IMG/VR virus record: IMGVR_UViG_3300029319_000063
Coordinates: 1 to 55,568 of that record
DNA length: 55,568 bases
Direction: 5' to 3' (one strand)
Source of the DNA: a virus
The notes under the pieces were generated by a model. The model searched no databases and was not told the origin of the DNA. It worked only from the letters and a program-made list of their open reading frames with translations. Made by a program: the position numbers and the translations under genes. Of this stretch, positions 26,901 to 36,500 are shown in pieces; the stretch's first letter is position 1, and each line of letters starts with the position of its first letter.

Positions 26901-29516
26901 TGGATATCCTAAACAATTTAACAAAGCATTTAAACTATTTTTAGTACCTTTTGATTTGTATATGTAGATTAAATTATTTAAAGTTCTTCGCCATAAATTA
27001 TCTGTAATTGTTTTATTAGAAGCTGCAGAACCTGAAAACTGATTATAATAATTAGATAAACTTCCACTAAATGGATTTATTAATTCCCAACCCAAGTTAT
27101 CAGCTAAAATAGGTAGTAAATTTTCAGGTGTAGAAAAATTATCACTGTAACTTCTTTTATAAAAATTACTATAATTATCAATATAATTTCGTATTAAGTC
27201 AAATTGTTCTCCCCACATATTTACAAATGTGTGTAAATTTTCATAATCAGTATCTTCTATAAGTTTAGTTGGTAGATTATTTTTTAATGAGTGTATATTT
27301 TTTTCATCATAAGTTGTAGCTAACGAATACAAGTTATTATACCAATTTTGCCACTCCGTAGAACCTGTTGAATAAACTTCACCAAAAGGTAAAGCTTTAT
27401 CTGGATTTTTTAGAGTAATTTTTATATCTGTTATAAAAGATGATGTTATCGCAGTGGCACCTGAGGTATTTTTCAAGTTTAAATTAAAATACTCACCAAT
27501 TGGTAGAATAGAGCCTGTAAATGGATGACCACTACCAGTCAAAAATGTTCCAAATTCATTATAATTATCATCCAATAATATAGGATAACCTGTACCCGTA
27601 GAACCAGATATTGACGCTGAGAAAACTTTTTCTGTACTACTTAATACTTCCCAATAATCTGAATTTCCAAAATTATCATAAACCGCATCAATACTGCCTT
27701 GATTATCGGCATTCATAGCTGAACCAGATGGTCTCCAATATGATTGTGAAGCTTCAAATATGAATCTACGCCATTCACTTCCTGTAAGTTGTTGTTCTAA
27801 TATTCTATTCCGATACAAACAATCATCTGGTGATTTTATATCTCTAGAATTTGCTATTAAACCTCCATTTGTGTTGCTCCATTTAAATGGTTCAGATAAA
27901 CTATTACCAGCTACTTCATCACCTTTCATAAGAAAGGATAAATATACAGAACCACTATAATTATAAAAAGGTGGATCTTGTGTAAAATATTTATCTTCAA
28001 AAACTTTTGTTTTAAATCCCAAACTCGGATTTTGTAACTTATGTACTAATCTAAAACCATCATAATTATTAAGTTCAGATGCATCTGCCATGTTGACAGG
28101 TACTTGATGTGCTAAATTTGAACCTATGTTAGGTGCAGAATATGAGCCTGAATCATCACCATAATATAAAAATTTTTCATATGGTGTAAATGTTTGTTTA
28201 GTTATCAATATTTTACCGAATAAATCTTCTCTTCTTTTTCTTATATGACTTCCAGTTTGATGTAAAGATTCTGATAATTCATTTAAATAATTTTCTATTT
28301 TAACAACTTTATCTTTAAAATTAGAAACTTTTGATTTTGCTGAACCAAATAATACATGATTATTAAAATCAGAAAAATCTATTTTTAAATTTTTATAATC
28401 ATTGTTATTTTCTAATTGTATAAAATCTATATCGGTATTATTAATTGAAGCTGTAGCTAAAAGTTGGTTATAATTCTGATAATTGTCATCATGGTAATTA
28501 TCAGTTCCACTCCATGCGTCTAAATCAGGAGTTAAACTATTACCAATAACTGTTCGTTTTACATTACTAACATAATATATATTTTCTTGATGAGTTGGTA
28601 AAACTTCTTTTTGAATATTGACATCACTTAAAGTTGTTATATTAGTTGGTACAGGATCATTTAATCTTATCACTATTGTAGTTTCATCTAAAGATTCCGA
28701 ATCAAAAGTCCAATTAACTATTGGTAGGTGAACTGATTTTTCAAAAGTTACGAGATAATCAAATTCATAATAACCATATTGGACTGCAAGTGAATCATTT
28801 AAACTTCCCAATCCACCAACTAACCCATAATTTCTATCCGAAAAGTTTTTTACAAATATTTCATCATCAAAATTTATAATATCATTATTAGCATTTCTGG
28901 CTATTAACCTTATTTCTTTTCTTGAGGGTGATATCTCTTTTATATAAAATTTAGCTCCTTGATAACCCTCTATAGATTGATATGAAGCTTCTGTCCATTG
29001 ATAACCAGTCCAAACATTTGGTTGTTCTCCTTGACATAAAGCTCCATCATCTCCACAACATTCAATTTCAGTTATAAAATCGGTAACACCTTCATCACCA
29101 AAATAATCACATTCACCAAAAGATGAACACTCCTCTTCTGAAGCGATAGTTTCATTTTCATCACCTATTGGACTATTACAACCACCCTCAATTAAGTTAT
29201 AAAAATTACTAAAAATATCTCTTAAAAAATCAAATTGTACAGTGTAATTATCTTCAACTACATAATTTTCATCTAATATCTCATTAATTTTAACATATAT
29301 ATTGTTTGCGGCATCTCTATATATTTGAAATCCAGGATTTCCATTTGAATTAAAAGAATCGACATAACCAGTAGAATCTGTTGAATTGGAATTATAAAGA
29401 GTTAATTTTATAAAATCACCACTTGATTCAGAAAATACGTAAGATACTGTATCTCCAGTACCTGATGTAATTAAATCTAATTGTATATCGTTAAAATTTT
29501 CTATTATTGTTGCCAT
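23916..29516 (-). CDS. Giant tail/baseplate protein with tail-protein-I-like and LamG-like regions
   Basis: An 1866-residue protein. A region near residues 795-870 (LLPILADNLGWELINPFSG, then RRTLNNLIYIYKSKGTKNSL, then LNCLGYPSEV) resembles phage tail protein I / baseplate wedge segments, where a failing-helix element precedes a long fibre. A LamG or concanavalin-like domain follows at about 930-1130 (WDVRLLPGS, NYGSIQLRMN-type strands, LLLGRDFTGSFAEVRVWSGSL). Residues about 1470-1620 are tandem 21-22-residue repeats. Near residues 109-164 a Cys-rich insert (GGCNSPIGD to CCGDDGALCQG) interrupts an otherwise ordinary beta-rich N-terminal part. ATG 29516 is preceded by a weak AAGG. A baseplate or proximal tail-fibre role is inferred from order and architecture. 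Confidence 0.65.
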   Translation of the reverse strand: MATIIENFNDIQLDLITSGTGDTVSYVFSESSGDFIKLTLYNSNSTDSTGYVDSFNSNGNPGFQIYRDAANNIYVKINEILDENYVVEDNYTVQFDFLRDIFSNFYNLIEGGCNSPIGDENETIASEEECSSFGECDYFGDEGVTDFITEIECCGDDGALCQGEQPNVWTGYQWTEASYQSIEGYQGAKFYIKEISPSRKEIRLIARNANNDIINFDDEIFVKNFSDRNYGLVGGLGSLNDSLAVQYGYYEFDYLVTFEKSVHLPIVNWTFDSESLDETTIVIRLNDPVPTNITTLSDVNIQKEVLPTHQENIYYVSNVKRTVIGNSLTPDLDAWSGTDNYHDDNYQNYNQLLATASINNTDIDFIQLENNNDYKNLKIDFSDFNNHVLFGSAKSKVSNFKDKVVKIENYLNELSESLHQTGSHIRKRREDLFGKILITKQTFTPYEKFLYYGDDSGSYSAPNIGSNLAHQVPVNMADASELNNYDGFRLVHKLQNPSLGFKTKVFEDKYFTQDPPFYNYSGSVYLSFLMKGDEVAGNSLSEPFKWSNTNGGLIANSRDIKSPDDCLYRNRILEQQLTGSEWRRFIFEASQSYWRPSGSAMNADNQGSIDAVYDNFGNSDYWEVLSSTEKVFSASISGSTGTGYPILLDDNYNEFGTFLTGSGHPFTGSILPIGEYFNLNLKNTSGATAITSSFITDIKITLKNPDKALPFGEVYSTGSTEWQNWYNNLYSLATTYDEKNIHSLKNNLPTKLIEDTDYENLHTFVNMWGEQFDLIRNYIDNYSNFYKRSYSDNFSTPENLLPILADNLGWELINPFSGSLSNYYNQFSGSAASNKTITDNLWRRTLNNLIYIYKSKGTKNSLNALLNCLGYPSEVLNVNEYGGVNYQSAMEHSMKLFGNSNTPNNLDGFVGNHSYQRQTVPFGFFNLEGSNVIPLDWGSSANVGGVGPDDTIEFMFLSKPTTNTQELISSHFGGSSLTSSFWDVRLLPGSTNDYGSIQLRMNTSATPSAAGITHVVQTKELPIKDGSNFINVMLQKKDLTSPTGEYSASLSLTVGKKSVDGDGFSFFETTSSTVNNVTQLANWSSSNATRTTGNLLLGRDFTGSFAEVRVWSGSLSQSIFREHVLNPMSVVGNEILDSHNNLYYRFRLNEQIVSGSTTLTINDANPYGLKSTPTNFTKTIIVSSSLGQISQRKFVNISKFGTKNAPALQKNNRMITVGSKQEMIRDLHPKQESSITSYGFNEKQNSKRIELYKSPSDKINDYILNSVSGKDMSKYYSKWSDLFEPNYQELDSIRKNLLRGVIVDINKYIRTHVDSGIFNPLISNLLPQIFPARVDYQSGIRITPDILDRVKYEHKKHTVENQPSYDGLLKHPHHSFDDYNELLFSLSSSKYLETYNADVFKVIDDISFNQSYLDPNRNGYISMFDSSSLKDSEIIDIHKAIIDDTDVLTWSGLLNKNYGSNDVMSQSMQFTISSVYNNNQYNATLSNNTILSESAVYNQNYYTYDLSNNNILSQSALYTPSHIVNIDMINTPQLSQSAKYKPSYIDTISLNNVSHSGTHNENFYEKNLPYTELSYSSSGIFNENYLTIEIDNLLELSESGAYNENHYNFNIDYIDNTVSMSANNYDTNQFGDNVSLGRANYNINGGVFKSGMAYKNGLSKITDMWGRGVNDLHFYDPLWFIGGSSHKISDTYNNIYRYEDRVIFELIGDIEHVSQSVNAELGYQNITDYSDKKYFFRNQIRNVTNADKEYNYKTLYNNSDSTEPGRPVGRTNYYRDNNGVLEYPTNHYSNFPSLRDNQLRFLYDNKFSITQIELDSSGNEFSSSRIPNFKLPNNKNAQYDVLPESQAYSVEVGGSNTSKTLTITKK
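24660..25110 (-). repeat. About seven tandem 21-22-residue repeats in the 1866-aa tail protein
   Basis: Consecutive units read SSVYNNNQYNATLSNNTILSE, SAVYNQNYYTYDLSNNNILS, SALYTPSHIVNIDMINTPQL, SAKYKPSYIDTISLNNVSHS, GTHNENFYEKNLPYTELSYS, SGIFNENYLTIEIDNLLELS and SGAYNENHYNFNIDYIDNTV (some trimmed here). The pattern is S[AG]xYNxNYYxxxLxNNxxLS. They are protein-level repeats with diverged DNA, consistent with an elongated beta structure. Confidence 0.75.
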
Positions 29517-29519
29517 AGA

Positions 29520-32500
29520 TTATAAAGCCTTATCATCATCATTTACAATTCTTGGTAGTTTCATTTCAGTTTCTCTCCTTATTGGAGTATCTTTAGATTG
29601 TTTACTTAATTTGTAATCACCAATTAAAATTCCTTTATTACCATTACCACTCGTATCAATTACAACCCTTCCATCTGATTCACCCATATTTAATTCAAGT
29701 AAACATTTTCTGGTTACATGTGGTGGATGTACAGCGTCATCTATAAATATTGAACCAACAGAACTTTCTTCAGGATATTTAGCTACAGAACCATTCCAAT
29801 ACCAAAATTCATTATATTTATAAAAATCATTATCTTTTTTAGGATTAACAAAATTTTCATACGAACTTTCTATACCTAAAAGTTTTGGTATATCAAAAGA
29901 ACCATCTTTAAAATATCTAACTTGTTCTATAGCTGTTGACCCCACATAATCACCAATTTCTCTGTTCTCTAAAGCTTTTTCTAAATTAACTCTATCTATA
30001 ACATCATCTTCAGAAAATTGTCCACCATTTAAAATTTTATCAAGTGATTTAATATATGTACTATCTGAACTTATTCCACTAATGACAGGAGTTGTATCAC
30101 TAAATGGTAAGAATTTAAAATCAGGTCCACTTGTTTCTGCAAAATCCTCGATGTAAACATCATCTAATGTTAAATTAATTTTTATAGTTACAGGTTTTAT
30201 ACTTATTGGCATTTCAATACCAGCATCATTTTCAATCACAGATAGTACGATAGCTTTTATAACTTTTACACCAGGTTCATTATATTGATGTGATAAAAAG
30301 TTTGGTTTCATTACTTCCGATGTATCAAAAACATCCATTGGGATATATGTATTATTCAATTGTTGTTCTAGTTCTATATCAGATTCACTAGTAGGAAATA
30401 CTAATGTATCAAAATCATCATCCTTTGATGAATCAAAATTCCAATTAACAACAAACATTTTAAGTTTTTGCATATAATCTATCGTGTTAGTATTATCGAT
30501 TGATGTATTAATAAACTCATAAACTTGGTCTGATATTACAGAAGCTTCAACCGGATTAATATCAAATCCATATTCTCCAGGATATACACAAGAACCATCA
30601 TCTATCTCTGCTGTTGGTGAATAATTTATAGCTTCTGTATCTGTACATCCACTATAATTATAAGTACAATAATCTGCTGTTGTTTCACCTTCGGGTATAT
30701 ATGCATTACTATTATATTGATCTCCAAATATGTCTGTACAACCAGGATACCATATAATATAATCTACATCATTATAGTTGTCTAATTTTTGTTGAACATA
30801 TGGCTGCCAAGTAAATTGTGTATCCAGCCATTCAGGTCTAAGGTCATAATTATAGAGTCTGTTGTAAGTGTGAGTAATACTTACTCTTGGAAAATAATTT
30901 CTACCATATTCATCTTTTTCATATCTCCAATTTATACCACCAGGATTATTATTGTTAAAATACTCATTATCCGTTCCCTCAAACATAAAGTTTTGATAGT
31001 GTACATCTTGTTCAGGTGTTATAGTAAATTGAATTTCATCACCATCATTTAATCTTAATTGGTTAGTAAGACCATCACCATTATTCAAATCTAAATATAA
31101 AGGTTGTGTACCATTACCTAAATCTATATATATTTCAAACACAGGATCTCCTGTTGGCCAACTTTCATATAAATAACCATAATCACCGAGAAAATCATCT
31201 ATATAATCTTCCCAATTCCAATAAGCTGTTAGTTCAAATGTTATATCATCAGAATATAAACACCCGCCACTTTCATAACCTAAACTACAATCAGTTTCAG
31301 ATTTAAATTCATATTCAAAATGTTGATTTATTTTTTGTACAAAATTAACATTTGGTGTAGAACCATAAAAACAACACTCTGGACAATCTAAAGTAGCTTC
31401 AGGATTATAATTAGTTGCATTTGTATCCATACAACCATATACCCATTGACTGCTATCAATATCATAGTTGGAACAATCAACTTCACATACACAAGGTATT
31501 TGATGATCACCATAACAAGGTTCTTGAACAGGTTCACTTGGAGAAGCTCCAGAAGTACAAGAACATGAGTGACTTAGTCTAACTCCTCCTTGACACCAAC
31601 TAGTACAATATCCTGGTCCGTTACTACAACATTCAGGTGTATCTCTTGATGAAGACCTAACTGGTTGGCCATAATCTGCATATTGATATGTGTTATATGT
31701 ATTGTCTAAATTATGATTTAAGGCAGACATGGGTAATGGAATATTTGCGGCATTTGCATCAGTTAAAAGTTCAGCTCTCTCTACATACTTCTCAAAAACT
31801 TTATCGTAATAACTAACATAACTTATATTGTTTAAACCATCATTTTCAGCTATAAACATATTTAAGTTAACTATATTAGGAGCAGAAGCATAAGGTCTTT
31901 CAGGTTCTAAAAAATCATAATATTTTTGAATATAAATACCTTCTTCATAATTATCTGTTTCTCCTATAAATACATGAGGTATTGGTCTCCATGTAGTATA
32001 CATGTCATCAGGTAAAATTTGTTTTCCATATAAATTACTCACACCATATTCATCAAAGTTGAAGAACGTAGGTGGATATTCAATGTTATAACCAGAATAA
32101 ATTGGATCTGCATCTATTGTATATGTTTCAAGTGGTAAATCTTGTAATCTCTTTCCACCTAAGTTAAAAAAGAAATTATAATTATCAGCTTCCTCCGTTA
32201 AATCGGATACATCTGGAGCATATATTCTAACTCTTGTAAAGGCTGTACTTTTATTTTCTGTAAACCATGTTCCCTCCATATAATAGGGTGCAAATCTACC
32301 ACTACCATCAGTACTACTAACACTATAATTCCCACATTCATATGTTGAGTTGTCAGACCTTATATAAGAAGATGATGAATCCAAACCTGTATCACAAAAT
32401 CTTTTTGTCATTACTGTATCTATTGTACCATCTACTCCACTTCTGATTATACTTCTAATCTCAGCTGATGATATTTCTGAAATACCAAACCATGCACCTT

Positions 32501-33581
32501 CAACATCATCCCCACCACTTAAAGATGATGTTCCCTTAATATCTAAGTATTGTATTATTATAAGTTTCATATCTGGATTTCTCAAAAATTCAACCCACTC
32601 TGAAGAATTACCATCAATTGTTATCATGTTTTCTATATTAGAATCATTTAATACAGCTATGTTTTCATCACTCCCATTGTTAAATTCTGTTGGACCTTGA
32701 TCACTAGCAGTATTTCTATATGCCCAAATATTATTGGGAGAATCATCACCATTACCATCCCATAAAACCCAACCATCTAATGCAGCATAAGATCCACCAA
32801 TCTTACCATAAGTGTGATTATTACCACCCCAAGGACCATGTCCAAGTTGATTGGTATAACCCCCATCTTGACCTGGACAAGTATATTCACCCTGAAAACA
32901 AGAATTTGATTCACCACTCCAAGGACCTCTCCTCGCAAAAGGACTTTTATTTACTACGAATGCTGCTGTTGAAAAGAAATCATACATACCATCATATGTG
33001 GTAGAATCAACAACTTCTACCCACATTTGTTTATCATATTCATCCAAATAATATGGTCCACTTCCACGCATTGGACTATCCCACATAATAGAATGAAGTT
33101 CTATTCTTATTTCATTTTCTCCTGATGTCCATTGTAATTGAGATTCAAGATTAGAATTTGAAAATGGTTCTATTGACATATCCATAGTAGAATATAAATC
33201 ATCCACATCAGTTTCTGTTATTATTCCTGTATCGGTAGTAAATGAATCATAATTATTTGAATGATAATATTGTCCATAACTATTTGGTGTTGGTAAATCT
33301 TTATATATTCTAAATCTTAATCTACCACCAAAAGTGCCTGTATCTACAACATTTAAATCACATGGTGGCGGACACGCATTGTTAATCTCATAATACATTT
33401 CACATGTGGTTGGTGGATTATTTTCACACACACCATCTATTTCATTCCATTGACAATTTGCATAACCCAAAGCTTCAGACGCAGCAGTATATGCATTACA
33501 GAGAGCTGAATCTGTTATGTATCCACATAATGGTGTTCCATCTCCTGTACAAGAAAAACTATCTGGTGCATATTGTGACAT
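29520..33581 (-). CDS. Large Cys-rich/PKD-like tail protein, paralogue of the 3103-aa protein
   Basis: A 1353-residue protein. The N-terminus is Cys-rich (CTGDGTPLCGYITDSALC, CQWNEIDGVC). Residues 100-600 are beta-rich and unrecognised. Cys clusters at about 650-700 are followed by GCTD-type repeats GCMDTNATNYNPEATLDC (about 715) and GCTDTEAINYSPTAEIDDGSC (about 980), here with short variants between. PKD-like strands FVVNWNFDSS and HQYNEPGVKVIKAIVLSV lie near 1040-1110. The C-terminus shares several blocks with the 3103-residue protein: a SDSTYIKSLDKIL-type helix, IEQVRYFKDGSFDIPKLLGI, GDYKL and LPRIVNDDDKAL. Start ATG overlaps the upstream stop (TAATG) behind GGAAGAG. A virion surface or baseplate role is inferred from position. 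Confidence 0.6.
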   Translation of the reverse strand: MSQYAPDSFSCTGDGTPLCGYITDSALCNAYTAASEALGYANCQWNEIDGVCENNPPTTCEMYYEINNACPPPCDLNVVDTGTFGGRLRFRIYKDLPTPNSYGQYYHSNNYDSFTTDTGIITETDVDDLYSTMDMSIEPFSNSNLESQLQWTSGENEIRIELHSIMWDSPMRGSGPYYLDEYDKQMWVEVVDSTTYDGMYDFFSTAAFVVNKSPFARRGPWSGESNSCFQGEYTCPGQDGGYTNQLGHGPWGGNNHTYGKIGGSYAALDGWVLWDGNGDDSPNNIWAYRNTASDQGPTEFNNGSDENIAVLNDSNIENMITIDGNSSEWVEFLRNPDMKLIIIQYLDIKGTSSLSGGDDVEGAWFGISEISSAEIRSIIRSGVDGTIDTVMTKRFCDTGLDSSSSYIRSDNSTYECGNYSVSSTDGSGRFAPYYMEGTWFTENKSTAFTRVRIYAPDVSDLTEEADNYNFFFNLGGKRLQDLPLETYTIDADPIYSGYNIEYPPTFFNFDEYGVSNLYGKQILPDDMYTTWRPIPHVFIGETDNYEEGIYIQKYYDFLEPERPYASAPNIVNLNMFIAENDGLNNISYVSYYDKVFEKYVERAELLTDANAANIPLPMSALNHNLDNTYNTYQYADYGQPVRSSSRDTPECCSNGPGYCTSWCQGGVRLSHSCSCTSGASPSEPVQEPCYGDHQIPCVCEVDCSNYDIDSSQWVYGCMDTNATNYNPEATLDCPECCFYGSTPNVNFVQKINQHFEYEFKSETDCSLGYESGGCLYSDDITFELTAYWNWEDYIDDFLGDYGYLYESWPTGDPVFEIYIDLGNGTQPLYLDLNNGDGLTNQLRLNDGDEIQFTITPEQDVHYQNFMFEGTDNEYFNNNNPGGINWRYEKDEYGRNYFPRVSITHTYNRLYNYDLRPEWLDTQFTWQPYVQQKLDNYNDVDYIIWYPGCTDIFGDQYNSNAYIPEGETTADYCTYNYSGCTDTEAINYSPTAEIDDGSCVYPGEYGFDINPVEASVISDQVYEFINTSIDNTNTIDYMQKLKMFVVNWNFDSSKDDDFDTLVFPTSESDIELEQQLNNTYIPMDVFDTSEVMKPNFLSHQYNEPGVKVIKAIVLSVIENDAGIEMPISIKPVTIKINLTLDDVYIEDFAETSGPDFKFLPFSDTTPVISGISSDSTYIKSLDKILNGGQFSEDDVIDRVNLEKALENREIGDYVGSTAIEQVRYFKDGSFDIPKLLGIESSYENFVNPKKDNDFYKYNEFWYWNGSVAKYPEESSVGSIFIDDAVHPPHVTRKCLLELNMGESDGRVVIDTSGNGNKGILIGDYKLSKQSKDTPIRRETEMKLPRIVNDDDKAL

Positions 33582-36500
33582 TAGTACGCTCTTCCTTTAT
33601 CTTTTCTAATTTGTGGTAAGTTTTCAAAATCACCTTTACTTGGTATCCTTGTATCTTCATCAAATAAAACTTTATAATCACCAAAAACATAATTATATAA
33701 TTCTACACCTGAATTGTTCGGTAATCTATTTTCATCTACATCTATTTCACTAAAGTTTATATCAACAATAGCTTGTGTATAAATATTAAGTAAGTTAGAA
33801 GAATAATCATCATTTAATGCCGGACTACTTTCATCATACTCATACCATAATCTATCAGGACTTCCAAATGGAATGTTATTTTCTATTAGTGCATCTATTC
33901 CAAACAAATCATCATCACCTGGTGAATCACCCTCTTCATTTACCTCACCTTGTATAAGTAAACATTCACAATCAAAAACTCCGTTAGATACAAAAATACA
34001 TTGTGCATCATAACCATAATTACAATTGTAATCATCAACTAATCCTGCAGAATTACATTCACAAGTTCCTGGATCTTCACCAATCGGATTTCCTTCAACA
34101 TCCCATTTTTGAGTTCCTACTTCAACTTCAATTTCTGATTTTTGAAGATTTTCTTCAGAAGAAAATTTTCCAAATAAATCAAATTTAGGTAAAACAGGAT
34201 AGTAAGGTTTGACATTTTCCACTTTAATAATTTCACCAAAACCCGAATCTGAATCGGGAGGATTTATAAATTCAATATCATCTAATTGACGATGTACATT
34301 TGTTGTTCTTGATAACCACTCTTGATTAGATTCAATATCAATTTTTTTACTATGTTTTAATACTGTTGGTAGTATTTTGTTATTTTCTAACTCATCTCGT
34401 TGTAAATCTACCGAAACATACATCTCAAATAAATAATATCTACCTTGTTCCAAAACATTCAAACTTTCACCATCACTACTCCAACTTCCATCATAATAAG
34501 TAGAATTTCTTTTTTTACCATTTTTAATCCAAGTAATTCTTTCTACATTATTATCCCCATCAAACATAGTGTTAAACTCTTCACTACCAATCATCATATT
34601 TCCTAAATTCCAATATACTATATTATCTGATAATGGTGTATCATGTGTAGAAGTTATTTGTAAAGGTGAATTATTGTTTGAGTATTTATTAAAAGAAATA
34701 TCATCATATAATAATTCACAATCGGATTCACCATCTAACCCAATACCACCTATACTTTCATCAGGTAAACATATTGAAAAAGTTTGATTTGAATTTAATA
34801 TGGTATCTATCGGTTTGATAGTTAATTCATTTTCACCACCACGGCGTAAAATATTATTTAGTTCTATAGAATAATCTATAAATCCATCTCTCCAAGTTAT
34901 ATCATAGTTTGATGGTATTATATTTTTCCAATACCTTTTAGATCCAGGATTATCTGGATGTTGTGATAAAGCAATAGAATCATCCAATAATATTTCACCC
35001 TGAGGTTTTAAAAAATTGTGATAAAAATCATATGTTTTTTCATATGTATTTTTAAATTCATCAGAATCAAAATTTGGAATAACAGATTCGTTACCATAAT
35101 GATTATTAACATAAGCTATAAATTCTGACATAGCTTTATACATTCTTAAATCTCTTGGTTCATCTAATTCAAATGTTCTATGATTTCTACTCATCTCAAA
35201 TTGAAATGCATCTACATTTCCAATAAATCCTGCAGGGTCATTAGAACCACCACCATCATCTCCACCGTCATCAACAAAACTATCAGAAACTGTAGCATCA
35301 AGAGTTACAAATCTTGTAACCGTATACTGAGCACCTGCTGTAAAATCTCTTCCTATAACTATAGGTTTTTTAACTCCAGGTTCAGCACAATAGTAATTTC
35401 CATCTAAATATAGTTCCCAAGCATCAGTACAATCATCATATATACCTAAATCACATTCATTTAAATATCCAGCTAAATTATATTGATTATCTTGCCTATC
35501 TGGACAAGAATGACTATCTTGTTCCAAATATTCTCCTGCAAAATATTCATAAGCTATATTTAATCCGTCAGCATATTCATATAATCCTGAATTTCTTCTA
35601 TCGTGATATCCTTCACCATCACCAATATCATTCTGATTTAAAATTTCTATCAACTTTAATAATAAAGAATCTCCATTAGGATTTTGTGGTGAAGTTAATC
35701 CTTTTCCTAAATCGGTTACCATTGATGGTGCATAAGTATCCATATCACTAAAAGTATCCCATTGAGAATCTAAACTACCATCCCAAAATCTATTTTTTAT
35801 AGGTGATGCTGGACCAGGAAAATCAAAATTAAAATCATGTTCACTTAGTGGATATAAATTAAATCCTTCAGTATTATTAGAATACCAACCAAAATCAGTA
35901 TATCCTTTTACATAACTACCATTTGGATCTCTATTTTTATTTGGGTAAGCCACTCCGATATCTACAGCAAATGGTCTATAGTCACCCGCTCCATGAAAAT
36001 CAATAACCAATTTTATTTCAGGATGTTCTAATAGATACTCTTTTAGTTTTTTCTTAAATGGATGAAGTTGTCCTTCCATACCAGAAAAGGCTGGTGTAGC
36101 TGTATTTCCTGTTCTACCAAAATAATCATAACCAATGTAGTGATAATAATTTGGGTCATCCTGCATGTGTGTAGCTATTAACACATGTGAATTTGTCATT
36201 TTTCCTACTTGATATGCCATGGCTCCTGTGTAATAATCTGGAGCATGATCCCAAGCTGGATATTGACCATCTGGATCATAAGATAATGCAGTAGGTCTCA
36301 ATGTTCTAGGACTATGTGGAGCTGTAATTAACACCGCTCCTGAACCCTCTATTAATTGAAAAGATTTATCTGGAGCTATATTAACAAAACCTAACATTTT
36401 ATCCATCGTATAATCACCACGATTAAAAAATCTAACCTGATTTATATCTGCGTTACCAAAATAATTATCTTTTGCAAGTTCCCCATAACCTTTATTATAC

